DNA of 51,247 nucleotides from the NCBI GenBank assembly GCA_040389045.1, contig JAZKAT010000038.1, forward strand, positions 1-51,247, read 5' to 3'. Below are positions 43,949-51,247 of this stretch, in pieces. Numbering within the stretch: the first letter of the stretch is position 1; each line of letters opens with the position of its first letter. Both the position numbers and the translations under genes were made by a program. The notes below the pieces were generated by a model. That model had not been told where the DNA came from. It was given only the letters and a program-made list of their open reading frames with translations, and ran no database searches. The stretch is from UBA5158 sp040389045. GTDB lineage: Bacteria; Pseudomonadota; Gammaproteobacteria; DSM-16500.

Positions 43949-45142
43949 ATGGAACAGCAGTTATTCAACAAACAAATCATTCTCGGCGTGACGGGTGGGA
44001 TAGCTGCTTACAAAAGTGCGGACTTGGCGCGGCGGTTGCGTGAAGCGGGGGCGGTGGTGCGGGTGGTGATGACAGAGAGCGCCAAACAATTTATTACGCC
44101 GTTGACCATGCAGGCTGTCTCAGGTAATCCAGTGCATGATGAATTATTTGACTTGAACGCGGAAGCGGCGATGGGACATATTGAGTTAGGCCGCTGGGCT
44201 GACTTGATCTTGATTGCGCCAGCGACTGCGGATTTTATCGCGCGTCTGGTGAATGGTGTTGCGGATGATTTATTGACGACACTTTGTCTGGTAACGACGA
44301 TGCCGATTGTGGTGGCGCCCGCGATGAACCAGGCGATGTGGAAGAATACGCAAACGGTAGAAAACGTGCAAGCATTGCAACAAAAAAAAATTCATGTGTG
44401 CGGTCCCGGTGAGGGCAGCCAGGCTTGTGGTGATGTTGGCCCCGGTCGCATGTTAGAACCACTGGAAATTATCGAGCGTCTAAAAACTATTTTCGCGACC
44501 GGTAGCTTGTCAGGACGGCGTGTAGTGATTACCGCGGGGCCTACGCAAGAAGCCATTGATCCAGTGCGTTATATTACCAATGCAAGTTCTGGCAAAATGG
44601 GTTATGCCTTGGCGCAAGCGGCCCATGAAGCCGGTGCGCAAGTGACATTAATCAGCGGCCCGGTGCATTTGGATAAACCGGCGCGAGTCACCTGTATTGA
44701 TGTGGTAAGTGCGCAACAAATGCAGGATGCGGTGCTGGCGGCGGTGACTGACGCGGATTTATTTATCAGTGTGGCGGGCGTGGCGGATTATCGTATTAAA
44801 AATCCAGCTACGCAGAAAATAGCAAAAAAAACCGAAGAATTAACGTTAGAATTAATTCGTAATCCGGATATTGTGAGTAGTGTGGCGAATTTGACGAAGC
44901 GTCCCTTTGTGGTAGGCTTCGCCGCGGAAACGGAAGATTTGTTACCGCACGCGCGCGAAAAATTGCAACGCAAAAAACTCGATATGATTATTGCGAATGA
45001 AGTTGGCAAAAATGATACTGGAATTGGCAGCGACGATAATGCGGTAACAGTGTTATGGCAAGACCAGCAACAAGATTTCACGCGTATGAGTAAACAAAAA
45101 TTAGCGCGAGAATTGATAAGTTTGATTGCGACTATGTTGTAA
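43949..45142 (+). CDS. coaBC: Phosphopantothenoylcysteine synthetase/decarboxylase (bifunctional)
   Basis: 397 residues, two domains. The N-terminal CoaC flavoprotein (1-190) has GVTGGIAAYKSADLARRL, the catalytic His in MGHIELGRWAD, PAMNQAMW, and CGDVGPGRM with the active cysteine nearby. The C-terminal CoaB (190-397) has AGPTQEAIDPVRYITNASSG and the KKT loop. It makes 4'-phosphopantetheine for coenzyme A. Fusion is normal in bacteria. Starts the plus-strand run coaBC, dut, pmm, ubi, folA. Confidence 0.97.
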   Translation: MEQQLFNKQIILGVTGGIAAYKSADLARRLREAGAVVRVVMTESAKQFITPLTMQAVSGNPVHDELFDLNAEAAMGHIELGRWADLILIAPATADFIARLVNGVADDLLTTLCLVTTMPIVVAPAMNQAMWKNTQTVENVQALQQKKIHVCGPGEGSQACGDVGPGRMLEPLEIIERLKTIFATGSLSGRRVVITAGPTQEAIDPVRYITNASSGKMGYALAQAAHEAGAQVTLISGPVHLDKPARVTCIDVVSAQQMQDAVLAAVTDADLFISVAGVADYRIKNPATQKIAKKTEELTLELIRNPDIVSSVANLTKRPFVVGFAAETEDLLPHAREKLQRKKLDMIIANEVGKNDTGIGSDDNAVTVLWQDQQQDFTRMSKQKLARELISLIATML

Positions 45143-45172
45143 CCGTGTCAGTAACTATGAATGAGGATAACC

Positions 45173-45673
45173 ATGCAAACCGAAGCAACTTTAGCACCAA
45201 GAAAACCGGGTGAATTAACCACTCCCATCCAACTAAAAATTTTAGACCCCCGCCTGGGCACTACCTTCCCACTGCCCAGATACGAAACCCAAGATTCAGC
45301 GGGCTTGGATTTACGCGCTTGCCTGGACACTGCGCTAACTATTGCCCCCGGTGAAACCCATTTAATCCCCACCGGTCTTTCCATTTACATTGGCGACCCT
45401 ACACTCGCGGCGGTTATTTTACCGCGCTCGGGGCTAGGACATAAAAGTGGTATCGTGCTGGGTAACCTGGTTGGTTTAATTGATGCGGATTATCAAGGGC
45501 CGCTCATGATATCCTGTTGGAACCGTGGTCAGCTTGCGTTTACCATAGAACCAGGTGATCGCATCGCGCAATTAGTATTTTTGCCTATTGCCCGTATTCA
45601 TTTTGATATCGTAGCTGATTTTACCCAAACCGGTCGCGGTAGCGGCGGTTTCGGCCATTCCGGCAAAAAATAG
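45173..45673 (+). CDS. dut: Deoxyuridine 5'-triphosphate nucleotidohydrolase
   Basis: 166 residues from ATG at 45173, which follows GAGGATAACC; ATG at 45161 lies before the ribosome site. All trimeric dUTPase motifs are present: AGLDLRA, PRSGLGHKSGI, GLIDADYQG, RIAQLVF and the C-terminal RGSGGFGHSG. The N-terminus carries about 12 residues more than E. coli Dut. Hydrolyses dUTP, keeping uracil out of DNA and supplying dUMP. Confidence 0.96.
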   Translation: MQTEATLAPRKPGELTTPIQLKILDPRLGTTFPLPRYETQDSAGLDLRACLDTALTIAPGETHLIPTGLSIYIGDPTLAAVILPRSGLGHKSGIVLGNLVGLIDADYQGPLMISCWNRGQLAFTIEPGDRIAQLVFLPIARIHFDIVADFTQTGRGSGGFGHSGKK

Positions 45674-45685
45674 GATTTTATTCAT

Positions 45686-47077
45686 TTGAAAACACAGTCA
45701 CCAACGTTAAACCCTGAAATATTTCGTGCCTATGATATTCGCGGCGTAGTGGATGAAACACTCACTCCAGAAATTGTTCGTGACATAGGCCGCGCCATCG
45801 GTACGGTTGCTTTGGATGCGGGCGAACAACGCATGGCGGTGGGTCGCGATGGCCGTTTATCCGGGCCAATATTAATGACCGCCTTGTGTGAAGGCATTTT
45901 AACGACGGGTTGTGATGTGATAGACGTAGGCGTGGTGCCTACACCGTTACTTTATTATTCCGCTAACGTGCTGGATACCCGTTCAGGGGTCATGCTGACC
46001 GGCAGCCATAATCCGCCGGAATATAACGGTTTGAAAATTGTTATCAATGGCAAAACCCTGGCTGAAGCAGGTATTAAAAATTTATATCAACGCATAGTCG
46101 ATAAAAAGTTTCAGCAAGGTAATGGTTATCTTTGCGAAATGGCAATCATTGAACGCTATATTTCTCACATTACCCATACCGTCAAGCTGGCACGGCCTTT
46201 GGTAGTCGTAGTGGATTGCGGCAACGGTGTGCCAGGTTGTGTAGCGCCGGAATTGTATAGGCAATTGGGTTGCGAAGTGCACGAATTATTTTGTGAAGTG
46301 GATGGAAATTTCCCTAATCACCATCCTGACCCAAGCCAGCCAGCGAATTTGCAAGACTTGATAGACAAAGTACGCGAAGTCAAAGCCGATATTGGTTTGG
46401 CATTTGATGGCGATGGCGACCGTTTAGGTGTAGTCACTAACAAGGGTGAAATTATCTGGCCCGATAGACAATTAATGCTGTTTGCCAAAGCCATATTAGC
46501 CAAAAATCCGGGCGGCAAAATTATTTATGACGTGAAGTGTACTAACAAACTTGCGGATGTTATCACGGAATATGGCGGCGAACCTTTGATGTGGAAAACC
46601 GGCCATTCATTAATTAAAGCCAAATTATTTGAAACCCAGGCGTTATTAGCGGGTGAAATGAGTGGGCATATCTTTTTGAAAGACCGCTGGTATGGTTTTG
46701 ATGATGCGATTTACGCAGGCGCGCGCTTGCTGGAAATTCTGGCATCAGACAAAACCGATATGGATGCCTTATTTGAAAAATTCCCCAATAGTGTTAACAC
46801 ACCGGAATTAAAAATTTATGTATCGGAAGCGGAAAAATTTTCCTTGATGGAAAAATTAATTTCCGGCGCGAATTTTAACACGGCGCTGCAAATCATGACG
46901 ATTGATGGTTTGCGAGTGAATTTCGCCGACGGCTGGGGCCTGGTGCGTCCATCAAACACGACGCCCTGTTTAGTGCTGCGCTTTGAAGCGGAAAGTGAAA
47001 AAGTATTAACAAAAATTCAAAATTTATTTCGCGAATTTATTTTGGGAGTTGAGCCGGGTTTAGTGTTGCCATTTTAG
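45686..47077 (+). CDS. Phosphomannomutase/phosphoglucomutase (AlgC type)
   Basis: 463 residues. Interconverts hexose 1- and 6-phosphates for lipopolysaccharide and GDP-mannose synthesis. N-terminal RAYDIRG, phosphoserine loop LTGSHNPPEYNG, metal loop FDGDGDRLG, sugar-binding GEMSGHIF, and phosphate-binding RPSNTTP at the end are all in order. The start is TTG at 45686, with AGGA ten bases upstream; no ATG is nearby. Same neighbourhood as algC in Pseudomonas (coaBC-dut-algC). Confidence 0.93.
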   Translation: MKTQSPTLNPEIFRAYDIRGVVDETLTPEIVRDIGRAIGTVALDAGEQRMAVGRDGRLSGPILMTALCEGILTTGCDVIDVGVVPTPLLYYSANVLDTRSGVMLTGSHNPPEYNGLKIVINGKTLAEAGIKNLYQRIVDKKFQQGNGYLCEMAIIERYISHITHTVKLARPLVVVVDCGNGVPGCVAPELYRQLGCEVHELFCEVDGNFPNHHPDPSQPANLQDLIDKVREVKADIGLAFDGDGDRLGVVTNKGEIIWPDRQLMLFAKAILAKNPGGKIIYDVKCTNKLADVITEYGGEPLMWKTGHSLIKAKLFETQALLAGEMSGHIFLKDRWYGFDDAIYAGARLLEILASDKTDMDALFEKFPNSVNTPELKIYVSEAEKFSLMEKLISGANFNTALQIMTIDGLRVNFADGWGLVRPSNTTPCLVLRFEAESEKVLTKIQNLFREFILGVEPGLVLPF

Positions 47078-47086
47078 GATTTATTA

Positions 47087-48325
47087 ATGCAAAAAAATTA
47101 CGACATCATCATCGTCGGTAGCGGCATAGTCGGGGCGACAGCAGCGTTAGCGCTGGCGCAACAAACCAAGCTGCGTATTGCATTATTAGACGCTAAAAAA
47201 ATTTTTACGCTAGCCACGCTTAGCGATTATGGCGCGCGGGTCAGCGCGATAGCTCCTGCTTCGCAACGGATATTCCAACGCTTGAACGTCTGGTCATCTA
47301 TCACCGCTAAACGCGTGAGCCCTTATCACAAAATGCAGGTATGGGACGCGGCGGGTATTGGCAAACTGGATTTTGACAGTGCTGCCATTGCTACCAGTGT
47401 GCTGGGTTATATTATTGAAGACGATGTCATACGCGCCAGTCTGGCGGAAAACTTTAAAAATTTTACTAATCTTGAAGTGATTGCACCAGTGCAATTGACT
47501 GCACTGGAAGAGCAAGCCGATTTTATTACTTTACATACCAACGACCAGCAAATTTTTCGTGCAAAATTAATCATCGCAGCGGATGGCGCGACTTCCTGGT
47601 TGCGTAGTCAGGCAGGTATTACTATCAAAAACCGCGCTTATGACCATGATGCGTTAGTTGCAACGGTGCAGACCAGTTTGCCGCACCAGCAAACCGCTTA
47701 TCAACGCTTTTTACCGACCGGGCCATTAGCATTTTTACCCCTGGACCAGCCTAATATGTCGTCCATTGTATGGTCGACTGCCCCCGCAGATGCGCAGCGC
47801 TTAATGGCATTATCTGATCAGGATTTTTGCGCTGAGCTAAGCCAGGCGTTTGCACACCGGCTGGGAAATGTTATTTCGGTATCGCCACGACAGTGTTTTA
47901 ATTTACAAATGCGTCATGCCAATCAATATGTAAAACCCAGGTTAGCACTGGTGGGCGATGCCGCGCACACTATTCATCCCCTGGCTGGCCAGGGTGTTAA
48001 TCTGGGTTTGCTGGATGTTGCTTGTCTGGTGGAAGTTATTACCAAAGCGCTTGCGCAAAACCGCGATTTTGCTAGCATGGCTATACTGCGCCGCTATGAA
48101 CGCTGGCGCAAAGCCGAGAACCTGACTATGCTGGCCTTTGTCGATGGCATAAAATACTTATTTGTTAACGATAATAAAGTGATTCAGAATATGCGGCTGG
48201 TGGGTTTGAATATGATGGATAAAATGCAGGTGATCAAGCATTTTTTCGCTAATTATGCCGCTGGTAACCGCGGGGGATTGCCCCTACTGGCACGTTGTCA
48301 GAAAGCCTTAGAGGTGCGAAAATAA
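47087..48325 (+). CDS. FAD-dependent ubiquinone biosynthesis hydroxylase (UbiH/UbiI/UbiF family)
   Basis: 412 residues. N-terminal FAD motif IVGSGIVGATAALALA, substrate region ARVSAIAPASQRIFQRL (the RVSAI form is typical of the UbiI/VisC branch), DGATSWLR in the middle, and GDAAHTIHPLAGQGVNLGLLD for FAD ribityl binding. Hydroxylates the ubiquinone ring using O2, at the inner membrane surface. Which ring carbon is modified cannot be told without comparison. ATG at 47087 follows AGGATTTATTA. Confidence 0.92.
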   Translation: MQKNYDIIIVGSGIVGATAALALAQQTKLRIALLDAKKIFTLATLSDYGARVSAIAPASQRIFQRLNVWSSITAKRVSPYHKMQVWDAAGIGKLDFDSAAIATSVLGYIIEDDVIRASLAENFKNFTNLEVIAPVQLTALEEQADFITLHTNDQQIFRAKLIIAADGATSWLRSQAGITIKNRAYDHDALVATVQTSLPHQQTAYQRFLPTGPLAFLPLDQPNMSSIVWSTAPADAQRLMALSDQDFCAELSQAFAHRLGNVISVSPRQCFNLQMRHANQYVKPRLALVGDAAHTIHPLAGQGVNLGLLDVACLVEVITKALAQNRDFASMAILRRYERWRKAENLTMLAFVDGIKYLFVNDNKVIQNMRLVGLNMMDKMQVIKHFFANYAAGNRGGLPLLARCQKALEVRK

Positions 48326-48350
48326 CAGCAGGATTGTGATAAGGAAGTTT

Positions 48351-48836
48351 ATGCGAATAGAAGCTGTAGTGGCAATGTCAGAAAACCGAGTAATTGGTTA
48401 CCGAAAAAAAATGCCCTGGCATTTACCTGCTGACTTGCAGCGATTCAAAAATATCACCATGGGCAAACCCATTTTGATGGGACGCACCACCTATGAATCC
48501 ATAGGTAAACCATTACCGGGACGTTGCAACATTGTGATCACCCGCGACCCGGAATTTCATGCAGCGGGTTGTGTAGTGACGAATTCAATTGATTGCGCGC
48601 TGGAAGCTGCATCTTATAGTGACCGTTTACTGGTAATCGGCGGCGCTTCTTTATATCAACATATGTTGCCGCAGACAGAACGCATTTACTTGACCATTAT
48701 CCACCATGATTTTCCCGGTGATACTCACTTCCCCGAATTAAATCCCGCCGAGTGGGAAGAAAGCGAACGCACCGACTTCGAAGCGGACACTAAAAATCCT
48801 TTTCCATATACATTTGTTACGTTAGACCGTAAGTAA
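48351..48836 (+). CDS. folA: Dihydrofolate reductase
   Basis: 161 residues. NADPH-dependent reduction of dihydrofolate to tetrahydrofolate. N-terminal VVAMSENRVIG, active-site MPWHLPADLQRFK with the acid residue (Asp) in place, GRTTYESIG, LPGRCNIVITR, and VIGGASLYQHML bind NADPH. ATG at 48351 follows AAGGA by 5 bases; ATG at 48336 lacks a ribosome site. Last gene of the coaBC-folA run; palindromes and a terminator-like hairpin follow. Confidence 0.97.
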   Translation: MRIEAVVAMSENRVIGYRKKMPWHLPADLQRFKNITMGKPILMGRTTYESIGKPLPGRCNIVITRDPEFHAAGCVVTNSIDCALEAASYSDRLLVIGGASLYQHMLPQTERIYLTIIHHDFPGDTHFPELNPAEWEESERTDFEADTKNPFPYTFVTLDRK

Positions 48837-48874
48837 CCCCTTGTCTCATACGTAGGCTGGAATCCCCAGCCCCT

Positions 48875-48954
48875 GTCATTCCCGCGCAGGCGGGAATCCA
48901 TTCTTAACCTTGTTGCGATCTCAACGAATGGATTCCCGCCTGCGCGGGAATGAC
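48875..48954. repeat. Paired inverted extragenic repeats (80 bp)
   Basis: Two 29-base units, 48875-48903 and 48926-48954, are exact reverse complements separated by 22 bases. Each unit is the sequence also found at 8817-8845 and itself contains the palindrome ATTCCCGC..GCGGGAAT. The pair can form a long cruciform or RNA hairpin and has the shape of a small non-autonomous mobile element. Confidence 0.8.
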
Positions 48955-48970
48955 AGCCAGTAGCTAGTAG

Positions 48971-49005
48971 GTTGGGCTGAGTGCAACGAAGCCCAACAGT
49001 TTTTT
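48971..49005 (+). terminator. Hairpin plus T-run after folA (extragenic palindrome type)
   Basis: Stem GTTGGGCT/AGCCCAAC (48971-48978, 48990-48997) with loop GAGTGCAACGA, then TTTTTT. It belongs to the same repeat class as 36853-36884, and here it has the features of a rho-independent terminator for the coaBC-folA run. Confidence 0.5.
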
Positions 49006-49023
49006 GCCTAAGTTTCTCCCCAG

Positions 49024-49818
49024 TTAAGCAATAAACCCCTCAATCAACCGATTAACCTCCTCCGGTTGTTCCAGCATCAACATATGCGCCGCATCTTCCA
49101 CCACTTCAAATCTCCGATTCGGCAATGCTTCATAAAACGCAATCGTCTTCATATTTGAAATAATTTTATCGTATTTTCCCAAAATAATAAGAGTAGGTAC
49201 GGACAACTGTCTTAAATCAACAAATGGAATCTTTGCCAAATTATTGCCTACGGCTTTCATCACATAAAGTTGATTGCCTTTACTGCCAAGACTTTCTTCC
49301 GTGATTAATTGTTCTGAAGCTGTAGGGGCAAAAGCAGCGGCCTGAAATTTTTTTTCCAGCGAGGGGCGCATTAATTTAATGATGAACAAAGGCAATTTAT
49401 AAATGAACGGTATTTCTTCCACTGCTTGACAGGGAATAGGCGCGATTAAAATTAATTTATTAATTTTCGTAGCATTTAACACTGTCAGATAAGTCGCGAG
49501 CGCGCCGCCATAAGAATGGCCCATTACCACATTTTGTTTGCCGGCATATTTATCCAGAATGATTTTCAAGTCTTGATAAAATTCCAAAAAATTATAAGGA
49601 TCATTACTGCCCGGCTTCGGCTTAGTGCTAGCGCCATGTCCCAATAAATCGGGGACGATCAAAGTATACTGACTTTGCAGCGCATTAATCTGTTCGCGCC
49701 ACTGCGCGCCGCGGCCACCCATGCCATGGATCATAAAAACCGTGGTACTGCTGTTCGGGTGCTCATAGACGGCGACATTGATCAAACGACCCGGCCGTAC
49801 TTCCAGTGTCAAGTTCAT
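49024..49818 (-). CDS. Alpha/beta-fold hydrolase
   Basis: 264 residues from ATG at 49818, with AAGGA 7 bases upstream; an ATG at 49854 has no ribosome site. Cytosolic esterase/hydrolase fold: oxyanion loop MIHGMGGRGAQW, nucleophile elbow GHSYGG (serine), acid in LGKYDKI, and histidine in AAHMLMLEQPEEV. A cap region is present between about 140 and 195. The substrate is unknown. It stands alone on the minus strand. Confidence 0.88.
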   Translation of the reverse strand: MNLTLEVRPGRLINVAVYEHPNSSTTVFMIHGMGGRGAQWREQINALQSQYTLIVPDLLGHGASTKPKPGSNDPYNFLEFYQDLKIILDKYAGKQNVVMGHSYGGALATYLTVLNATKINKLILIAPIPCQAVEEIPFIYKLPLFIIKLMRPSLEKKFQAAAFAPTASEQLITEESLGSKGNQLYVMKAVGNNLAKIPFVDLRQLSVPTLIILGKYDKIISNMKTIAFYEALPNRRFEVVEDAAHMLMLEQPEEVNRLIEGFIA

Positions 49819-49906
49819 CAAATAATCCTTGCAAATTTTGAGCAGAGTTTTCATTCTATGCTAGGTTAACCTTGATGTTAAATATTATGTGCGTGTCGGA
49901 GGGTTT

Positions 49907-50287
49907 GTGAACAAATTTATAGTGGTATTGATAGGGTTAATGATGAGTTGGGTAATGTATCCGGCTTATGCGGAAGATTCTATCCTGCCCAAATTAAAGA
50001 TGAAAATTAGTAATACCTTGAAAAATAAGCATTTTGCCCTGTGTATTGCGCAAAACTGCTATGCAATAGCCAGCCCTTCTCAAGTCATCAACCTTGAGGA
50101 AGGTAATATAGACTCTATCGTGATGGCGAATATGGATAATATGCAAATGTACACCCAGACCTTACCCCCATCCTGCAAGATAGCCGTCAAAAACAACCAG
50201 ACCCTGACCGTGTCCGGCCGCGTAGTCGCCCAAAATGAAAATGTTTATTTAAATGATTTGAGTTGTTCGGTGGTTGACGGGGTTTGA
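49907..50287 (+). CDS. Small secreted protein, unrecognised
   Basis: 126 residues from GTG at 49907, which follows GGAGGG; an in-frame GTG at 49889 lies before that site. Clear signal peptide (KFIVVLIGLMMSWVMYPAYA) cleaved near residue 23. The mature part is about 100 residues with four cysteines in two pairs (CIAQNC; SCKIAV and LSCSVV), suggesting two disulfides in the periplasm. No family recognised. Confidence 0.6.
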   Translation: MNKFIVVLIGLMMSWVMYPAYAEDSILPKLKMKISNTLKNKHFALCIAQNCYAIASPSQVINLEEGNIDSIVMANMDNMQMYTQTLPPSCKIAVKNNQTLTVSGRVVAQNENVYLNDLSCSVVDGV

Positions 50288-50299
50288 TAAGATCGGGTC

Positions 50300-50333
50300 G
50301 TAGCCCGTATGAGCGCAGCGACATACGGGCTAC
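50300..50333. repeat. Extragenic palindrome with GAGCGCAGCGA core
   Basis: Perfect 11-bp arms GTAGCCCGTAT and ATACGGGCTAC flank the loop GAGCGCAGCGAC. The arms differ from those of 36853-36884 but the core is the same. It lies between the convergent ends of the secreted-protein gene and apaH. Confidence 0.7.
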
Positions 50334-50339
50334 AGAAAA

Positions 50340-51161
50340 TTACACTTTTTCACAACTCACCTGAAACCGTTCCTGGTCTTCCAGCCGCATTGCGGTCAAG
50401 TTAAATCCCCATACACATCCCGTATCTAAGGCAAACGTTCTGGCAGTATCCGTAACACCGCCTAACGCTGCCCAGTGCCCGAAAATAATCCGTAAATCTT
50501 CACTGACTCTATCGGGAACTTGAAACCATGGCATCAAATCTTCAGAGTGAGATTGAGAATCCAGCGTGCCGGTTTGGGTCAGTTCCAGACTGCCATCTAT
50601 ATAACAAAAACGTGAGCGGGTAAAAAAATTAGTGATGCAGCGTAATCTATCCCAGCCTGCCAATGATTCACTCCACTGATTGGGTTCATTGCCATACATG
50701 TGATGGTAAAATTCACTGGCCTTATCGCTTTGAATAACGCGGCCAACTTCATTGGATAAAGCGATAGCTGTCGCCAAATCCCAGCTAGACGCCAGACCCG
50801 CGTGAACCAGGCAATAATCCGTTTCCGCGTCAAAGTGTATCAGTGGTTGTTGTGCGAGCCAGGTCAGTAATTCATCGCGGTCTGGCGCAATTAAAACATC
50901 ACCTAGCGTGTCATCACGCCAACCGGCATGTGCTTGATGTGATAATGCTAACAAATGTAAATCATGATTGCCTAACACCGTGCGGTGCTGGCTGCCAAGC
51001 TGTTTGACAAAACGCAAAGTTTCCAGCGACTGCGGGCCACGGTTCACCAGGTCGCCGGTAAACCACAAGATATCGTTGTTAGCATCAAAATTAATGTGGT
51101 CCAGTAATCTTTCCAGCGCGGAAAAACAGCCTTGTATATCACCGATAGCATAAGTTGCCAT
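50340..51161 (-). CDS. apaH: Symmetrical diadenosine tetraphosphatase
   Basis: 273 residues. Splits Ap4A into two ADP. Metallophosphatase motifs: GDIQGC near the N-terminus, GDLVNRGP, LGNHDLHLL, and FGHWAALGG near the C-terminus. ATG at 51161 follows GGAG by 8 bases; the frame extends to GTG at 51170 without proper spacing. It lies 21 bases after ksgA; the apaG gene that often separates them in gammaproteobacteria is absent here. Confidence 0.96.
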   Translation of the reverse strand: MATYAIGDIQGCFSALERLLDHINFDANNDILWFTGDLVNRGPQSLETLRFVKQLGSQHRTVLGNHDLHLLALSHQAHAGWRDDTLGDVLIAPDRDELLTWLAQQPLIHFDAETDYCLVHAGLASSWDLATAIALSNEVGRVIQSDKASEFYHHMYGNEPNQWSESLAGWDRLRCITNFFTRSRFCYIDGSLELTQTGTLDSQSHSEDLMPWFQVPDRVSEDLRIIFGHWAALGGVTDTARTFALDTGCVWGFNLTAMRLEDQERFQVSCEKV

Positions 51162-51182
51162 ATTCGTCACTCCATGACACGA

Positions 51183-51247
51183 TTAACATAATGCATTGCT
51201 TAACGTAACATAATCTTCAACCGATAATTGCTCCGGTCGTAACTTGG
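51183..51247 (-). CDS. ksgA: 16S rRNA dimethyladenosine transferase, 3' end only
   Basis: The minus strand entering the window at 51247 reads KLRPEQLSVEDYVTLSNALC and stops with TAA at 51183-51185. RPEQLSVEDYVTLSN is the conserved C-terminus of KsgA (RsmA), which dimethylates two adenosines near the 3' end of 16S rRNA. Only about 20 codons are inside the window. The ksgA-apaH order is standard for the group and supports the call. Confidence 0.85.
   Translation of the reverse strand, partial: KLRPEQLSVEDYVTLSNALC

Noticed and set aside
1..51247. tRNA, rRNA, CRISPR array, riboswitch, phage or transposase genes
   Set aside because: None seen on reading the gene-free stretches; nearly all sequence is accounted for by protein genes and short palindromes. 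A tRNAscan or Rfam search would be decisive.

Overview
This window looks like chromosomal DNA of a gammaproteobacterium, most likely an intracellular member of the Legionellales (Coxiella/Legionella/Aquicella-like). The signs are the order rpmB-rpmG / radC / coaBC-dut-pmm, a ksgA-apaH pair, a bacterial phosphatidylcholine synthase, a Pht-like MFS transporter, an F-box protein ending in a eukaryote-style CaaX box, and several unrecognised, probably cytosol-delivered proteins. GC is in the mid-40s percent by eye. I see no rRNA, tRNA, CRISPR array, transposase or phage gene. The species assignment is inference.

Layout. 1-2.2 kb: a short hairpin with a strong ribosome site, a minus-strand protein with F-box-like and CaaX features, and a 110-bp imperfect palindrome. 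2.2-8.8 kb: a plus-strand run tkt, gap, phosphate-transport accessory protein, pit, purine nucleoside phosphorylase and deoC. 8.9-13.65 kb: two tandem minus-strand GT-C-type membrane proteins that share blocks of almost identical DNA (recent gene conversion). 13.8-16.3 kb: MFS transporter and deoB. Together these can take up nucleosides and phosphate, phosphorolyse nucleosides, and feed (deoxy)ribose phosphate into glycolysis. 16.3-25.5 kb is accessory: unrecognised proteins, two L,D-transpeptidases beside ddl, a DUF4258/HTH toxin-antitoxin-like pair with a palindromic operator, a pirin, and two unrecognised proteins each preceded by a tandem repeat resembling the PmrA box that controls Dot/Icm effectors in Legionella and Coxiella.

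25.5-28.7 kb: pgk-pyk-msrA on the minus strand, which in relatives often sits directly after tkt-gap. 28.8-39.7 kb is an envelope region: nhaA, pcs, a sugar-nucleotide epimerase, a small zinc protein, waaF, waaC, an OmpA-type lipoprotein whose gene overlaps waaC by 109 bp tail-to-tail, an SbmA/BacA-type ABC transporter, a DUF2207 membrane protein and mutM. 39.7-42.5 kb: a fatty acid desaturase and another membrane glycosyltransferase-like protein. 42.6-51.2 kb is housekeeping: rpmG, rpmB, radC, coaBC, dut, pmm, a ubiquinone hydroxylase, folA, an alpha/beta hydrolase, a small secreted protein, apaH and the 3' end of ksgA. Extragenic palindromes of at least three kinds are scattered between genes.
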